Source: JADKIH01 sp031385005 (GTDB lineage Bacteria; Bacteroidota; Bacteroidia; AKYH767-A; 2013-40CM-41-45). Taken from it: a stretch of 64,000 nt of DNA. Within the stretch, counting starts at the first letter, position 1. Each line of letters begins with the position of its first letter. Below the pieces are notes generated by a model. It was not told the origin of the DNA and searched no databases. It saw only the letters and a program-made list of their open reading frames with translations. Where the stretch lies: positions 1 to 64,000 of the forward strand of contig JANNBB010000016.1 of the NCBI GenBank assembly GCA_031385005.1, read 5' to 3'. Shown piece after piece: positions 51,536-60,402 of this stretch. Both the position numbers and the translations under genes were made by a program.

Positions 51536-53398
51536 ATGATTCAGAAAATCAAAATTACGGTTGTATGTATGCTGATGGCTTTGTTGAGTAAAATTGTATC
51601 TGCACAGAATCCTTGCGGAACACCGGATGTGTTGTCTTTCGGAAGCATTACAACATACAATTCCGCTGATGTTTCCTGGAATGCCATTGCAGGCGCGACA
51701 GCATATAACGTGGAGTACAGAGTTCGAAATATTGGCGCCGCCTATTCATCACCTGCTGCTGCTTCCTCCAATTCATTTACAATAACCAATCTTTCGCCGT
51801 CTACTAACTACGAATTTATTGTTCAGTCAGTGTGCGGAACAGATACGAGCAGCTATTCTTCCAGCGGTTGGTTTACAACTCCTGCAAATGGCGCGAATGC
51901 TGCTTTAACTCGCGGGCCATACATGACATCGGCTACAAAAAACAGCATCATCATTCAGTGGAATACCGACATCAACTGCAATTCTGAAATTCACTTTGGT
52001 ACCAATGCCGGAAACCTGAACCAGGTAGTTAGTGTTGCAGGAAGTCGCACACACCACGACGTCCAGCTAAATAACCTTTTACCCAATACAAAATATTATT
52101 ACTCCATCGGTGTTATCGGCACATCCATACAAGGAACAACATCCAACTATTTTTATACAGCCCCTGAAGATAATGACACGATCCCACTTAAATTTTGGGT
52201 TACAGGAGATTTTGGAACAGGTACATCAGCGCAAACGGCAGTGAGAAATTCATTCGCGAATTTTACTGCCGGACAAAAAATTAACGGGTGGTTATGGCTG
52301 GGAGACAATGCATATACCAATGGATTGGATCAGGAATATCAAAATAAAGTATTCAATGTATATCCGAATCAATTTAAAAACATTCCGCTCTTTCCTGCTT
52401 TAGGTAATCACGACTATGCACAGTCGGGTTATCAAAGTTCTGCAGCTTTGGGAACAAACTTCCCTTATTTCGACATATTCGATCTTCCGCAAGCGTCCGG
52501 TACGGAGAAGTATTATTCTGTGAACTATGGTAATGTACACTTAATCGCCCTCGACAGTTATGGTTCCTATAACGCAGTCAATAGCGCCATGTATAACTGG
52601 CTGGAAGCCGACCTAAGTAACAATACGAAACAATGGACCATCGTTTATTTCCACCATCCTCCATATTCAAAAGGCAGTCACGACTCAGATAATTCGACAG
52701 AGTTAGTCGACATGAGAAATAATATTATACCTCTCCTAGAGTCTAATGGTGTTGATTTGGTTTTAAGCGGACATAGTCATGCATATGAAAGAAGTTTCTT
52801 TATCAAAGGGCACTATGGGAATGAAGCCAGCTTTAATTCGGGCTTTAAGGTGCAACCGGGTGGCGGACCGTATTCAAAAACAACTCGTACAGGCGAAGGG
52901 ACGGTTTACGTCGTTTGCGGAGTTTCCGGTCAGACAAGCGCAACTACATCCGGCTTTCCGCACAATGCCATGTATTATTCTTCTGCAACGGAACTGGGTA
53001 GTTTGGTTCTCGAAATCGGTCAGACAAGCTTGACAAGTAAATTTGTTACATCAAACGAGACAATAGCAGATCAGTTTACCATTACCAAACAATCATCAGT
53101 CATTAATTCTGTTAGCAGTCAGAATGCCGAAAACAAAAGTGCAACATTTAATGTCTATCCAAATCCTGCGAAAGATCAGTTTAATGTTGTTGCTAACGGC
53201 TTTAATGAACGATCTTTTGAATTGAATATTTACAATCTGTTCGGACAAGTAATCCTGAAAAAATCGATTGAAGCGGCGAACAAAAACGACGTCATCCGGA
53301 TAAATAAAAGTGAAATGAATAACTGTGCTTCGGGTATGTATTTTATTAGCCTGTCTGACGTAAAAAACACAATTACAAAACAGATTGTATTAGAATAA
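51536..53398 (+). CDS. secreted purple acid phosphatase-like metallophosphoesterase
   Basis: 620 residues. Signal peptide about 1-23. A fibronectin type III domain (about 25-115) precedes a second beta domain (about 120-215, RGPYMTSATKNSIIIQWNTD) as in purple acid phosphatases. The catalytic domain (about 220-500) has the full metal set: VTGDFGTG, WLGDNAYTNG, ALGNHDY, YFHHPPYSKGSHD and SGHSHAYER. A T9SS sorting domain (VYPNPAKDQFNVVA) ends it. It probably releases phosphate from extracellular esters, which suits phosphate scavenging, although no Pho regulatory site is obvious. Confidence 0.88.
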   Translation: MIQKIKITVVCMLMALLSKIVSAQNPCGTPDVLSFGSITTYNSADVSWNAIAGATAYNVEYRVRNIGAAYSSPAAASSNSFTITNLSPSTNYEFIVQSVCGTDTSSYSSSGWFTTPANGANAALTRGPYMTSATKNSIIIQWNTDINCNSEIHFGTNAGNLNQVVSVAGSRTHHDVQLNNLLPNTKYYYSIGVIGTSIQGTTSNYFYTAPEDNDTIPLKFWVTGDFGTGTSAQTAVRNSFANFTAGQKINGWLWLGDNAYTNGLDQEYQNKVFNVYPNQFKNIPLFPALGNHDYAQSGYQSSAALGTNFPYFDIFDLPQASGTEKYYSVNYGNVHLIALDSYGSYNAVNSAMYNWLEADLSNNTKQWTIVYFHHPPYSKGSHDSDNSTELVDMRNNIIPLLESNGVDLVLSGHSHAYERSFFIKGHYGNEASFNSGFKVQPGGGPYSKTTRTGEGTVYVVCGVSGQTSATTSGFPHNAMYYSSATELGSLVLEIGQTSLTSKFVTSNETIADQFTITKQSSVINSVSSQNAENKSATFNVYPNPAKDQFNVVANGFNERSFELNIYNLFGQVILKKSIEAANKNDVIRINKSEMNNCASGMYFISLSDVKNTITKQIVLE

Positions 53399-53515
53399 AA
53401 GATCAAAAGAGAATTCAAGCCCTTTTTGGCCGGATGACAATCGACTAAATAACGTAGTTTTAGGAAAAATTCAGCCGGAAAATCCATAAATCCTTTATTG
53501 ATGGCTTCGATTTCC

Positions 53516-53523
53516 TATCTTTG
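53516..53523 (+). promoter_or_regulatory. -7 box for sprE/porW
   Basis: TATCTTTG, a full consensus match, lies 41 bases before the ATG at 53565; a TTG lies about 17 bases further upstream. Confidence 0.5.
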
Positions 53524-53564
53524 CCTCCCAAAATAATTTTGCAGATTTGCAGTTATAGCAAACA

Positions 53565-56225
53565 ATGAATTCGGGTGGTTTTATGCGTTTAAAATTAATA
53601 GTTGTTGTGGCCTTTTGTGCTGTATTGTTCGCTTGTTCCAACACAAAGGACAATCTGGTGAACCGGACAGCACACAACCTTTCCGCTCATTACAATGGAT
53701 ATTATAATGCCGGGCTAAAACTCGACGAGGCGCTTACAAAGCTTGCTGCTTCCCATACAGATCATTACGATCGTATTTTAACTGTTTTTCAATATGCTGA
53801 TCCTGTAAAAGCGAAGGCCATCTACCCGCAACTGGAAGACGCCATGAAGCGGACTTCGACAGTAATTTCCCGCCATACCATGCTCGATAAAAGAGGGTAT
53901 GAAAAACCGGAATCGGAAAAATGGATTGATGAAAACTGGATACTCTATGGAAAATGTCAGTTTTTTAAACACGATTATTTTGAAGCCATGGAGTCGTTTA
54001 AATACGTTGAGGCAACCTATAAAAAAGAGGCCGGACGACATGTTGCTTCTTTATGGATTGCAAAAACCTTTCTCGAACTTACTCAGTTAAGAGAAGCAGA
54101 AGAAAAACTGGATTATCTGCGCAACCAATCCGATTTTCCTAAAAAAGACAAATGGGAATTGGAAGCAGTAAATGCCGATTACTATTTGCAAACGAAAAAC
54201 TTCGACAAAGCAAAAGAACACCTGACTCGCGCTGCCGCACTGGTGAAGGATAGAGAAAAGAGAATCAGATATCTTTTTATTTTAGCTCAATTGCATCAGC
54301 AAAAGGGAGAGTTTAAACAAGCATTTGATCTGTATACCAAGGTCATTAAAATGAATCCACCCTATGAAATGGCATTCAATGCGCGGCTGAACAGAGCACG
54401 ATGTTACGATTCCAGTTCAGGAAGCGGAGAATCTGTTTTAAAAGAACTTTTGAAGATGGAGAAGGATCCCAAAAACAAGGACTTCCTCGATCAGATTTAT
54501 TATGCACTTGCCGGATTGAAAAAGAATGAAGGCAAAGAAGAAGAGCAAATAACCTACCTCAACAAGTCTATTCAAAGCAGTACTAACAATCAGAACCAGA
54601 AAGCACTCGCTTACCTCGAGTTGGCAAAAATCTCATTCAATAAACCCGATTACCGAACGGCTCAGGCATATTATGATAGTACAGTTACCAATATGGGAAA
54701 GGATTATCCTGACTACAATGAAATTCTTACCCGAAGAAATAGTCTGACCAAGCTGGTGAAGTATATGAAGACAATTGAATTGGAAGACAGTCTTCAACAG
54801 CTTTCTTCTTTAAGTAAAGAGGAGCAAATAAAAAAAATCGACGAAATTATCGTTCGTGATGAAAAAAAGCGACAAGAAGCAAAAGAGGCAAAAGAAGCGG
54901 AATCTCTAAAGGAACAATCCAATCAGATTTTTGATCCTCAGAAACAATCAGAAGCCAATCAGTTTAACAAAGCAAGCGGATCCAATTGGTATTTTAATAA
55001 TCCACAGGCAGTAAGTTTTGGATTTAATGAATTCACAAAAAAATTCGGAGAAAGAAAGCTGGAAGATAACTGGAGAAGGAGTAAAAAACAGGTTGGAGGA
55101 GAGATTACAGAAAATATAGAAGGATTGGATTCTTTAAACACCGCAGTAAGTGATACCGGTAAAGTTGCGCCAGTTAAGAGAAGAGAAGAAATGTTGAAGA
55201 ATATCCCGTCAGGCAGTGAAGCGATGGAGAAGTCGACAACAAAAATCATAGATGCATACTACAACATCGGAATGATTTATCGGGAGCAACTAAACGATTT
55301 GAATGCTTCAGCGGAAACATTTGAGGAATTATTGAAAAGATTTCCGACAAGTAAATATCAACTTCAGTGTTATTACCAGCTATATAGAACCTATGCCGTT
55401 TTAGGAAACACTGTTAAATCGGATTATTACAAGAACATCATACTTCAGGAACACAGCACTTCCGAGTATGCTGAGATCATCAGAAACCCGAATTATGCAG
55501 CCGAAAGAATGAACAGAAAAAGTAATCTGGAAGTTTTTTACGAAGAAACCTATCGAAAATATTTGAATGCAGAATATTCGGATGTAATTGCCAGAAAAGC
55601 GCAATCGGATATTCAGTTTCCACAAAGCCCGCTTGCAGCTAAATTTGATTTCCTTAAAACGCTTTCAATCGGTAAATCACAGCCGATAAGTACGTTTGAG
55701 GCCTCATTAAACGATATTATCCGAAACTATTCAAACGACTCGGTAAAATATGCAGCACAGGATATTCTGGATCTGATAAAGAATAATAAAAACGCACCGC
55801 CTGTGCCGCAGACAACAGTAAAAGCAGGAGACTCTGTTCAGGTTGTAAAAAGACTTTATAATTACTTGCCGGATACCTTGCACGATGCCGTGCTCATTTT
55901 TCAGAACATCAATGGTCCACTCGATCCTGTCCGGTTAAAAAGCAAGGTCTCAGACTTCAACACCAAAAATTTCGGATCTAAAGCTATTCAGCTTCAGGAA
56001 CTGCTTTTCGATCACCGCCTTAAAATTTTCATTATTCGTGAATTCTCCAATAAAGCGGAGGCCTTATTGTATGTAAATGCCTTATTTGATAACGACGATG
56101 TTTTTGGAAACATCAGCAATGATGCTTATCAATTATATGCGATTTCAGTAAATAATCTTGCCTCCCTATTAAGCGAGAAAAAGACTGAAGCTTATGAAAA
56201 TTTCTACAGAGGCTTCTATAAATAA
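53565..56225 (+). CDS. sprE: T9SS lipoprotein SprE/PorW-like
   Basis: 886 residues, close to the known SprE length. An ATG at 53583 gives a shorter signal, MRLKLIVVVAFCAVLFAC, with the lipobox Cys directly before SNTKDN; either start is plausible. The mature protein is an array of TPR-like helices, with early conserved blocks NRTAHNLSAHYNGYYNAG and WIDENWILYGKCQFFKHDYFEAME, a charged coiled-coil near 420-465, and late blocks YYNIGMIYREQLND and FEELLKRFP. SprE/PorW is needed for secretion and gliding and links the PorK/N ring to the Sov translocon. Periplasmic side attachment is inferred from the lipobox. Confidence 0.85.
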   Translation: MNSGGFMRLKLIVVVAFCAVLFACSNTKDNLVNRTAHNLSAHYNGYYNAGLKLDEALTKLAASHTDHYDRILTVFQYADPVKAKAIYPQLEDAMKRTSTVISRHTMLDKRGYEKPESEKWIDENWILYGKCQFFKHDYFEAMESFKYVEATYKKEAGRHVASLWIAKTFLELTQLREAEEKLDYLRNQSDFPKKDKWELEAVNADYYLQTKNFDKAKEHLTRAAALVKDREKRIRYLFILAQLHQQKGEFKQAFDLYTKVIKMNPPYEMAFNARLNRARCYDSSSGSGESVLKELLKMEKDPKNKDFLDQIYYALAGLKKNEGKEEEQITYLNKSIQSSTNNQNQKALAYLELAKISFNKPDYRTAQAYYDSTVTNMGKDYPDYNEILTRRNSLTKLVKYMKTIELEDSLQQLSSLSKEEQIKKIDEIIVRDEKKRQEAKEAKEAESLKEQSNQIFDPQKQSEANQFNKASGSNWYFNNPQAVSFGFNEFTKKFGERKLEDNWRRSKKQVGGEITENIEGLDSLNTAVSDTGKVAPVKRREEMLKNIPSGSEAMEKSTTKIIDAYYNIGMIYREQLNDLNASAETFEELLKRFPTSKYQLQCYYQLYRTYAVLGNTVKSDYYKNIILQEHSTSEYAEIIRNPNYAAERMNRKSNLEVFYEETYRKYLNAEYSDVIARKAQSDIQFPQSPLAAKFDFLKTLSIGKSQPISTFEASLNDIIRNYSNDSVKYAAQDILDLIKNNKNAPPVPQTTVKAGDSVQVVKRLYNYLPDTLHDAVLIFQNINGPLDPVRLKSKVSDFNTKNFGSKAIQLQELLFDHRLKIFIIREFSNKAEALLYVNALFDNDDVFGNISNDAYQLYAISVNNLASLLSEKKTEAYENFYRGFYK

Positions 56226-56539
56226 ATGACCGGGGGTTACCCCTTACTTTGATCTAAAAGTTTTGGAACGCTTTGGACTATTAGAAAACCTTTTTGCTTA
56301 CATCCATAACCTATTTTTTACAAGAAGCGTATATAGGTTTAAAATTCAAAATAGTAAAAGGAGCAGTTTTTTACCGCCAATAAATGTCACTTTCAACAAT
56401 TTAACATTCATTATCAGGATAATGATAATATAACTCCATTATATACTATCATTATGCATTAAATCATTTTTCCGCTAATATTAAGTTTTATATTTGCCAC
56501 AGCTTTTAATAATATTCATAACCATAAAAAATCATTCTC
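56226..56539. promoter_or_regulatory. intergenic region with promoter of the bactofilin-atpZ unit
   Basis: This gap contains TATATTTG at 56489-56496, a full -7 consensus match 43 bases before the bactofilin start. A small ggggttacccc hairpin (about 56234) follows sprE but lacks a clean T run, so a terminator is uncertain. Otherwise it is AT-rich with no reading frame of note. Confidence 0.45.
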
Positions 56540-56974
56540 ATGTTCAATAAAACCACCCGCGAGAATACATCAGGAGGAAACCGTTCGGAAGCCACAGGTT
56601 CTTCAATCAATCTAATAGGAAATGGAACAGTAATAGAAGGCGACATTCGGTCTAATGGCGACATTCGCATCGATGGTACCGTTTATGGCAATGTTGTTTC
56701 GAAAGCCAAGGTTGTAGTAGGAAATACGGGAGTTGTTGAAGGCGATGTGAATTGTCAGAATGCCGATATCTCCGGTACTGTTCAAGGCAAAACGACTATC
56801 AGCGAACTGTTGTTTTTAAAATCTTCCTCTAATGTAAATGGAGATATTGTAACCGGAAAGCTTATTGTAGAGGTGGGCGCAACATTTACGGGTTCTTGTA
56901 ATATGGGGCCGCTAATTAAGGATATTAAAGATGCAGACAAATCAATCGAATTCTCCAAAGAAAAATCAGCCTGA
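56540..56974 (+). CDS. bactofilin (polymer-forming cytoskeletal protein)
   Basis: 144 residues. A short flexible N-terminus leads into a right-handed beta-helix domain (about 24-120) with the typical NLIGNGTVIEGDIRSNGDIRIDG start and regularly spaced V-x-G-D/N-V turns (GTVYGNVVSKAKVVVGNTGVV). Bactofilins polymerise without nucleotide into filaments that position cell-wall or envelope proteins. The gene overlaps atpZ by 44 bases, so it is expected to be expressed with it. No membrane segment is seen. Confidence 0.9.
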   Translation: MFNKTTRENTSGGNRSEATGSSINLIGNGTVIEGDIRSNGDIRIDGTVYGNVVSKAKVVVGNTGVVEGDVNCQNADISGTVQGKTTISELLFLKSSSNVNGDIVTGKLIVEVGATFTGSCNMGPLIKDIKDADKSIEFSKEKSA

Positions 56975-57170
56975 TGATCGTAACGCTTATATGCGTTATG
57001 CGACGATGGGCACTCAAATGATGGTCATTATTGGCCTTGGTGTTTTCGGAGGTTATAAGCTTGATAATTGGCTTGGATTAAAGATCCCTGTTTTTACGTT
57101 AATATTAAGTCTGCTTTCTGTAGCCGGAGCTATTTACCTCAGTGTTAAAGACTTAATTAAAAAGAAATAA
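56931..57170 (+). CDS. atpZ: AtpZ/AtpI-type F1Fo ATP synthase accessory protein
   Basis: 79 residues with two membrane helices (about 25-42 and 48-70) in the AtpZ/ATPase_gene1 pattern GTQMMVIIGLGVFGGYKLDNWL. Proteins of this family act in assembly of the c ring or Mg uptake. Its start lies 44 bases inside the bactofilin gene in another frame; an ATG at 56991 would avoid overlap but would cut off the charged N-terminus that homologues usually have. Confidence 0.75.
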   Translation: MQTNQSNSPKKNQPDDRNAYMRYATMGTQMMVIIGLGVFGGYKLDNWLGLKIPVFTLILSLLSVAGAIYLSVKDLIKKK

Positions 57171-57188
57171 GCTTTTTTAACACCATTA

Positions 57189-57566
57189 ATGAAAAAATAC
57201 CTTCCTGCCTTTTTATTGTTTTCACTGCTGATAGCCGGAATAATTGCATATTTAAATTTACAAGCTGTTTCTGAAGTGCAACTGTTAAGATGGATGATTT
57301 TCGCCTATTTTAGCATTATTACACTGTTATTTCATTTCGGGATTACAAAGGCAACGGAATCCAGACCTCAGGTTTTTGTGCGTTACTATATGGGCTCGAC
57401 GACATTGAAACTATTGTTAAACCTGGGAATAATAGTCGTTTATGCCATGCTGCATAAGGCCCTGGCCGTCAATTTTATTATCACATTTATGATCTTTTAT
57501 TTTTTGTACACCATTTTTGAGGTGGTTTTTGTTTGGAAGGCCGTGAAACCTAATCCGAAGAGTTAA
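57189..57566 (+). CDS. four-helix membrane protein in the ATP synthase neighbourhood
   Basis: 125 residues with four membrane helices (about 5-25, 32-52, 70-92 and 95-117). Its place between atpZ and atpB is the usual position of a second small AtpI-like protein in Bacteroidota. No residue-level signature is clear, so it is named by context only. It is 18 bases after atpZ and presumably in the same transcript. Confidence 0.65.
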   Translation: MKKYLPAFLLFSLLIAGIIAYLNLQAVSEVQLLRWMIFAYFSIITLLFHFGITKATESRPQVFVRYYMGSTTLKLLLNLGIIVVYAMLHKALAVNFIITFMIFYFLYTIFEVVFVWKAVKPNPKS

Positions 57567-57683
57567 AAAAGGCATTTTTACTTTTTAACTATGATATCTT
57601 GTAGTGGCGGAGGTAAAATCCCATGCACAAACTCGTTTAAATTTTAATAAAGATTTCCTCTGAGAATCAATAGTAGAGCCCCC

Positions 57684-57718
57684 TATTTTTGTGCTTTCCC
57701 ATTCAAATATTATCTTTG
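57684..57718 (+). promoter_or_regulatory. tandem -7 boxes of the atpBEFHAG operon
   Basis: TATTTTTG (57684-57691) and TATCTTTG (57711-57718) both match TAnnTTTG and lie 58 and 31 bases before atpB, so the operon may have two promoters independent of the bactofilin unit. Confidence 0.5.
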
Positions 57719-57749
57719 CGCTCTCTTAAAAAATCTTTCTCGAAAAATC

Positions 57750-58895
57750 ATGTTGCAAAATATTAATATTCAATTTATTAAGTGGATCAGGACACTTTTT
57801 TTAGCAAGTGTGATAATCTGTGTTTCAGGCATTGCAAAAGCGGAGGAAGCAGAAGGAGCTGAAAAAAAGTTTAATGCAGGTGATTTAATTATTGAGCACG
57901 TTGCAGACAATCACGATTGGCACATTATGGGAGAGGGAGCGCATTCCATTTCAATGCCTTTACCGGTCATTTTATATTCTCAGCAAAGAGGGCTTACTTG
58001 TTTCATGAGTTCACGTTTTCACCATGGGGAAATGACTTATGGGGGATATAAAATGCATCATGGAAACATTGTTGCCGTAAATGAAATGGAAGAAATTCCT
58101 GCAGAGCAAGCAACGGAAAACGAAGAGGTGACGGCATCACTTTATGATATTTCAATTACAAAAAATGTTGCGGCACTTTTCTTTAGTCTGATTGTATTGG
58201 TTTGGATGTTTATGTCTGTTGCCAGATCTTATGCGCGCAGAAAAGGCGAAGCACCGAAAGGCATGCAATCATTGTTAGAGCCGCTAATTATTTTTGTTCG
58301 TGACGATATTGCGAAAGCGAGTATTGGTCCCGGTTACAAGAAATATCTTCCATACTTGCTGACGGTTTTCTTTTTTATCTGGATAAACAACTTACTTGGA
58401 TTAATTCCGATTCTTCCGGGAGGAGCGAACGTAACCGGAAATCTTGCTGTGACGGGTACGCTAGCCATCATTACATTTTTGATAACGACATTCTCTGCCA
58501 ACAAACATTACTGGCGACATGTATTTGCCATGCCGGGAGTTCCGATTCCGGTGTTAATCATCCTGACGCCGATTGAAATTCTTGGATTATTTCTTCGTCC
58601 GTTTGTATTGATGATTCGATTGTTTGCAAACATTACTGCCGGACACATCATTGCACTTTCTTTCTTCTCGCTCATTTTCATTTTCGGTGAATTGAGTCCA
58701 GGAGTTGGATTTGGTGTTTCGATAGTTTCCGTTGCATTCGTTATTTTCATGACGATGCTCGAATTGCTTGTAGCGTTTCTGCAGGCCTATGTATTTACAC
58801 TTCTTTCAGCGATATATTTCGGCGCGGCAGTCGAAGATCACGATCATCATATTGATGCAACACACGAACATATCGAAGAAGCAGCATTAATTTAA
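57750..58895 (+). CDS. atpB: F0F1 ATP synthase subunit a
   Basis: 381 residues, with the long N-terminal extension typical of Bacteroidota AtpB: a signal-like helix (about 10-31) and an acidic, His-containing periplasmic segment (about 32-130). Five or six membrane helices follow. The essential Arg of the proton channel is R290 in MIRLFANITAGH. It forms the proton half-channels next to the c ring in the inner membrane. The C-terminus is His/Asp/Glu-rich (DHDHHIDATHEHIEE). It starts the atpBEFHAG operon. Confidence 0.95.
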   Translation: MLQNINIQFIKWIRTLFLASVIICVSGIAKAEEAEGAEKKFNAGDLIIEHVADNHDWHIMGEGAHSISMPLPVILYSQQRGLTCFMSSRFHHGEMTYGGYKMHHGNIVAVNEMEEIPAEQATENEEVTASLYDISITKNVAALFFSLIVLVWMFMSVARSYARRKGEAPKGMQSLLEPLIIFVRDDIAKASIGPGYKKYLPYLLTVFFFIWINNLLGLIPILPGGANVTGNLAVTGTLAIITFLITTFSANKHYWRHVFAMPGVPIPVLIILTPIEILGLFLRPFVLMIRLFANITAGHIIALSFFSLIFIFGELSPGVGFGVSIVSVAFVIFMTMLELLVAFLQAYVFTLLSAIYFGAAVEDHDHHIDATHEHIEEAALI

Positions 58896-58926
58896 ATTTT
58901 AGTTTAACCCTTATAAATTCAATTCT

Positions 58927-59181
58927 ATGTTAAGTTCAATTCTTCTTGAGGCAGGTAATCTGGGAATAGGTTACGGTATTGCAGCACTGGGAGCCGGCTT
59001 TGCAGCGTTAGGCGCTGGAGTAGGTATCGGTCGTATTGGTGGTTCCGCATTGGAATCTATCGCTCGTCAGCCCGAAGCGCTTGCTGATATCCGTGCAAAC
59101 ATGATTCTTACTGCCGCTCTTGTAGAGGGAGCTGCCTTCTTCGCGATGGTAGTCGGCCTTCTTGTCGTATTCAAGAGTTAA
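58927..59181 (+). CDS. atpE: F0F1 ATP synthase subunit c
   Basis: 84 residues forming a hairpin of two membrane helices around the RQPE loop. The ion-carrying acid is E67 in ALVEGAAFF. It is followed by Gly rather than Ser/Thr, and helix 1 lacks the Gln of Na-type rings, so proton coupling is likely. The first helix has the GxGxGxG packing pattern (GAGFAALGAGVGIGRIGG). A strong hairpin follows the stop codon, which may help raise c-subunit mRNA relative to the rest. Confidence 0.96.
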   Translation: MLSSILLEAGNLGIGYGIAALGAGFAALGAGVGIGRIGGSALESIARQPEALADIRANMILTAALVEGAAFFAMVVGLLVVFKS

Positions 59182-59188
59182 TCATTGA

Positions 59189-59221
59189 TGAAACGATTCA
59201 GCGGTTGGCTGAATCGTTTCA
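59189..59221 (+). terminator. strong hairpin between atpE and atpF (attenuator or mRNA stabiliser)
   Basis: A perfect 14-base stem (tgaaacgattcagc/gctgaatcgtttca) encloses the five-base loop ggttg, eight bases after the atpE stop. It is followed by tttattt, a weak T run. Because atpF to atpG must still be expressed, partial termination or protection of the atpBE message fits better than full termination. Confidence 0.7.
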
Positions 59222-59271
59222 TTTATTTGCCTGAAGAAAAATCAAACAACTATTAAAAATCAACGAATAAA

Positions 59272-59766
59272 ATGGAACTGATAAAACCCGCCTTCGGACT
59301 CATATTTTGGATGTCAATTTCTTTCCTTGCTGTAATGTTTATACTGGGAAAGTTTGCATGGCCGATGATATTGAAAGCTCTTAAAGAGCGTGAAGAGTCA
59401 ATCGCCAATGCGCTCAATGCCGCTCGCAAAGCAAAAGAGGAAATGACTGCCCTCAAAGCAGACAATGAAAAACTCATTATGCAGGCACGTGCCGAAAGAG
59501 ATCTGTTATTGAAAGAAGCTCGTGACACACGCGACTCTATCGTTGCAGAAGCAAAAAACAAAGCACAGTCAGAAGCCAATAAAATCATGGCTCAGGCACG
59601 CGAGTCTATCAACAACGAAAAATTGGCAGCTATCACAGAACTTAAAAACCAAGTGGCTGCCATGTCCATTGAAATTGCAGAAAAAATTCTTCGTCAGGAA
59701 TTAAGCAACGACGAAAAGCAGAAAAGTCTGATGGATAATCTGATGAAAGATATTTCTTTAAACTAA
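59272..59766 (+). CDS. atpF: F0F1 ATP synthase subunit b
   Basis: 164 residues: one N-terminal membrane helix (about 8-27, FGLIFWMSISFLAVMFILGKF) followed by a long charged helix with heptad-like pattern (ALNAARKAKEEMTALKADNEK, AEAKNKAQSEANKIM) that forms the peripheral stalk dimer. The C-terminal VAAMSIEIAEKILRQEL contacts delta. The operon position and length are standard. Confidence 0.95.
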   Translation: MELIKPAFGLIFWMSISFLAVMFILGKFAWPMILKALKEREESIANALNAARKAKEEMTALKADNEKLIMQARAERDLLLKEARDTRDSIVAEAKNKAQSEANKIMAQARESINNEKLAAITELKNQVAAMSIEIAEKILRQELSNDEKQKSLMDNLMKDISLN

Positions 59767-59789
59767 TACCCGGTTAACGATTACCTCCA

Positions 59790-60347
59790 ATGATTGAAAC
59801 TAAAGTAGCCAAGCGGTATGCCAAATCCCTCATCGGACTTTCCAATGAAAAGGGAAATATGGAAGCAGTAAATGCAGACATGAAAATGTTTGTACAAATC
59901 TGCGATGAAAATCATAACCTCGAATTGGTGTTGGCAAATCCGATCATTCACTCTGATAAAAAAAGAAATATCCTTCACGGACTTTTTGCTGAGCGAATGA
60001 ATAAGATTACGATTAACTTCTTCGACATCGTCATTCGCAAAAGCAGAGAAAAATACCTCGTTAACATCGCGAAGGAATACATTGAAGAGTATAAAGCCAT
60101 GAAGGGAATTCGTACAGCTGAAATTATTTCTGCAGTAGGATTGGATGATAAGTTACGCAAGCAGGTTTATGAAACTGTCAAGAACAGTACAAAATCTGAA
60201 GTGGAGCTCATCGAAAAAGTTGATAAAAAACTTATTGGCGGATTCATTCTTCGCTTAGGCGACAAACAATACGATGCAAGCATTGTTTCCAGTCTTAGAA
60301 AGTTGGCTCAGTCGTTTTCTGCCAACCCTTATGTCAGAAAAAATTAA
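59790..60347 (+). CDS. atpH: F0F1 ATP synthase subunit delta
   Basis: 185 residues. The N-terminal helical bundle (about 1-105) starts VAKRYAKSLIGLSNEKGNMEAV and caps the F1 top; the C-terminal part contains the family motif VDKKLIGGFILRLGDKQYDASI (about 145-166) and binds the b stalk. It lies 23 bases after atpF in the usual order. Confidence 0.94.
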   Translation: MIETKVAKRYAKSLIGLSNEKGNMEAVNADMKMFVQICDENHNLELVLANPIIHSDKKRNILHGLFAERMNKITINFFDIVIRKSREKYLVNIAKEYIEEYKAMKGIRTAEIISAVGLDDKLRKQVYETVKNSTKSEVELIEKVDKKLIGGFILRLGDKQYDASIVSSLRKLAQSFSANPYVRKN

Positions 60348-60402
60348 CAAATCGAATAACATTACATTCAATAAATAACAAGACAATTAAAATCTCAGAA
60401 TA

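Noticed and set aside
57561..57590. AT-rich hairpin after the small membrane protein gene as terminator
   Set aside because: The stem is nearly all A/T and no GC core is present, so stability is too low to support a terminator call.
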